This document shows, one piece after another, positions 62,332 through 64,000 of a stretch of 64,000 bases of DNA. The notes under the pieces were generated by a model, which was not told the DNA's origin, searched no databases, and saw nothing but the letters and a program-made list of their open reading frames with translations. The stretch is from Ectothiorhodosinus mongolicus (GTDB lineage Bacteria; Pseudomonadota; Gammaproteobacteria; Ectothiorhodospirales; Ectothiorhodospiraceae), in assembly GCF_022406875.1 (NCBI RefSeq), contig NZ_CP023018.1, positions 1,375,914-1,439,913 on the forward strand. Direction: 5' to 3'. Within the stretch, counting starts at the first letter, position 1, and each line of letters begins with the position of its first letter. The position numbers and the translations under genes were made by a program.

Positions 62332-62847
62332 TTAAATGCGGCGCTCCAACAACAAAAAGCTGTAGGGGTAGGTATTTTTAGGATCGGCAGGATGGTCTTC
62401 GCGGCTCAGTTGTTGCCAATCTTCACCCAGCGGCGGCATCCATGTGTCACCCCCAGCGAAGGCATGATCAATCAATGTCAGGTACAAACGCTGGCAACGC
62501 GGCAGCAGTTGTTGGAATAAACGGGCACCGCCAATCACGAATAGCTCGGCTTGGCGCTGTTCTTGAGTGGCCAACTCCTCGCCAAGCTGCAAGGCGGCCT
62601 CAATGTCCTGAACTACATGACAGCCCTCGACCTGATAGTCGGGGCTGCGACTGACGATGACGCTGCTGCGCCCGGGCAGCGGTCGACCGATGGATTCATA
62701 AGTATGTCGGCCCATGATCATGACGCTGTTCATGGTGATGTTTTTGAAGTGCGCCAGATCCGCCGGCAAATGCCAGGGCAGGCCGTTTTCCGCGCCGATC
62801 AAACGATTTCTATCCATGGCCACAATGGCCGACAGCGGCAGACTCAT
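62332..62847 (-). CDS. folA: Dihydrofolate reductase
   Basis: Reduces dihydrofolate to tetrahydrofolate with NADPH, 171 aa. [29 protein letters not shown] contains the catalytic Asp30 (E. coli Asp27). [25 protein letters not shown] and [13 protein letters not shown] follow. It overlaps thyA by 4 bp on the same strand, the common thyA-folA pairing. Confidence 0.96.
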   Translation of the reverse strand: MSLPLSAIVAMDRNRLIGAENGLPWHLPADLAHFKNITMNSVMIMGRHTYESIGRPLPGRSSVIVSRSPDYQVEGCHVVQDIEAALQLGEELATQEQRQAELFVIGGARLFQQLLPRCQRLYLTLIDHAFAGGDTWMPPLGEDWQQLSREDHPADPKNTYPYSFLLLERRI

Positions 62848-63677
62848 ATCGCCACCGGGGCTTTGATGTGGGGATGGGCTTGATAGCCCTCCAGCTGGAT
62901 GTCATCAAAGCCAAAGGCAAATAGGTCGCGCACCTCGGGATTCAGCACCAATCGCGGCAATGGGAAGGGCGTGCGGCTTAGCTGTTCTTTGGCCTGCTCG
63001 AGGTGATTGGAATACACATGCACATCGCCGAAGGTATGTACAAAGTCACCCGGCTGCAGATCCGTGACCTGAGCGATCATGTGCGTTAATAGGGCGTAAG
63101 AGGCGATGTTAAAAGGGACACCCAAGAATATATCGGCGCTGCGTTGATAGAGCTGGCATGACAGGCGGCCATCGGCCACGTAAAACTGAAATAGGCAATG
63201 GCAGGGCGCCAGCGCCATGCGCCCGGCTTCGGCGTTATCTTGTGGGGATTGTGACTCATCGGGCAGATCCGCGACATTCCAAGCGCTAACAATCAATCGG
63301 CGCGAATCAGGTCGGCTGCGTATTTGTTCGAGTAGCTGTTGGATTTGGTCGATATGGCCGCCATTGGGCAAGGGCCAAGACCGCCATTGCTGGCCATAGA
63401 CTGGACCCAAGTCGCCATTGTCGAGGGCCCATTCATCCCAGATGCGCACGCCGTTCTCACGCAGATAGCCAATATTGGTTTCACCGCGCAAAAACCACAG
63501 CAGTTCATGAACAATAGATTTGAGATGCAGTTTCTTGGTGGTGACCAGGGGGAAGCCCTGCGAGAGATCAAAGCGGATCTGGCGACCAAACAAAGAGCGC
63601 GTGCCGGTACCGGTGCGATCGGATTTGACATGGCCGGTGTCCACCAGCTCCCGCAGCAGATCTAAATAAACATGCAT
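62844..63677 (-). CDS. thyA: Thymidylate synthase
   Basis: Makes dTMP from dUMP using methylene-THF, 277 aa. The catalytic Cys159 lies in [14 protein letters not shown], and the N-terminal [16 protein letters not shown] is canonical. Compared with the 264-aa E. coli enzyme there is an insertion of about 13 residues ([13 protein letters not shown], 140-152) before the active site, a known variable place. Its dihydrofolate product feeds FolA encoded just downstream. It follows lgt, as in E. coli. Confidence 0.96.
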   Translation of the reverse strand: MHVYLDLLRELVDTGHVKSDRTGTGTRSLFGRQIRFDLSQGFPLVTTKKLHLKSIVHELLWFLRGETNIGYLRENGVRIWDEWALDNGDLGPVYGQQWRSWPLPNGGHIDQIQQLLEQIRSRPDSRRLIVSAWNVADLPDESQSPQDNAEAGRMALAPCHCLFQFYVADGRLSCQLYQRSADIFLGVPFNIASYALLTHMIAQVTDLQPGDFVHTFGDVHVYSNHLEQAKEQLSRTPFPLPRLVLNPEVRDLFAFGFDDIQLEGYQAHPHIKAPVAI

Positions 63678-63692
63678 GATTCCGGGTATTCC

Positions 63693-64000
63693 TTACAAAC
63701 GACGGTAGGCAGTGTACAGCAGCAGGCCCCCTGCCAACATCATCGGCAGGCTCAATAGCTGTCCCATGGTGAGCCATCCCAGCGCCAGATATCCCAAGTG
63801 CAGATCCGGTTCACGAACAAACTCAACCACGAAGCGGAACAGACCATAGGCCAACAGAAATACGCCAGAAACCGCGCCTATGGGGCGCGGCCTAGCGGAG
63901 AACCACCACAAGAGGATAAACAGCACGAGACCTTCTAAGCTGGCCTGATACAGCTGGCTGGGATGGCGCGGTAGTTGATCGACCATGGGAAAGATCATGG
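63693..64000 (-). CDS. lgt: Prolipoprotein diacylglyceryl transferase, C-terminal part
   Basis: Partial: the 5' end lies beyond the right edge. The visible part, about 100 residues, contains [47 protein letters not shown] and [15 protein letters not shown], the C-terminal Lgt signature with its membrane helices. Lgt attaches diacylglycerol to the lipobox cysteine of prolipoproteins such as Pal. 15 bp upstream of thyA. Confidence 0.93.
   Translation of the reverse strand, partial: MIFPMVDQLPRHPSQLYQASLEGLVLFILLWWFSARPRPIGAVSGVFLLAYGLFRFVVEFVREPDLHLGYLALGWLTMGQLLSLPMMLAGGLLLYTAYRRL

Overview
The window is a chromosomal segment of a gammaproteobacterium. The evidence is the gene order yebC-ruvC-ruvA-ruvB-ybgC-tolQ-tolR-tolA-tolB-pal-cpoB-queE-queC, the zapA / 6S RNA / 5-formyl-THF cyclo-ligase arrangement, ubiquinone hydroxylase genes behind pepP, fabA, and a 23S-5S rRNA operon end. 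A seven-gene Mrp Na+/H+ antiporter, two TRAP (TAXI) genes and a repeat family of the GGGGACAGACCCC type suggest a salt- or alkali-exposed member, perhaps of the Chromatiales/Ectothiorhodospiraceae. That placement is inference.

Layout. 1-2080: 3' part of 23S rRNA, 5S rRNA and two terminators. 2090-13001: proS, an RND efflux pair behind a promoter carrying a perfect palindrome, two SDR genes (one pteridine-reductase-like), a MidA-like methyltransferase, cca and a DedA protein. 13059-22430: the yebC-ruvCAB-tol-pal-que run, mostly translationally coupled. 22513-23920: a YeeE/YedE-type thiosulfate transporter and tRNA-Lys(UUU).

23921-31048 is an accessory region directly behind tRNA-Lys. It holds a secreted cupin, a RelE/HigB-type toxin with its antitoxin, an orphan HigA-type antitoxin, an integron-like attC site, an exported choloylglycine-hydrolase-family enzyme bracketed by 34-bp inverted repeats, and four tandem copies of an Rpn/PD-(D/E)XK-like nuclease gene, one of them broken. 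Short REP-like palindromes separate nearly every unit. This is the most unusual part of the window.

31049-40377: a short porin and a full-length porin (the second behind a sigma-54-type promoter with upstream dyads), an MFS transporter, a TAXI-TRAP transporter, a lipoprotein, rfaH, and a rhodanese-fabA-hypothetical operon. 40534-46264: mrpABCDEFG. 46317-52587: a small hypothetical, an EVE protein, 5-FTHF cyclo-ligase, 6S RNA, zapA, a zapB-like gene, a small unknown, pepP, ubiH and a ubiI/visC-like gene. 52598-58127: a methyltransferase, then the glycine cleavage system gcvT-gcvH-gcvPA-gcvPB with a thiol peroxidase gene between the two P subunits. 58196-64000: a secreted GlcG/HbpS-like protein, an outer-membrane protein, divergent znuA / znuCB around a Zur-type box, folA, thyA and a truncated lgt at the edge.

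All calls come from reading the sequence and translations. No database search was run. Several start codons were moved from the longest ORF to a start supported by a ribosome-binding site, signal peptide or family length.
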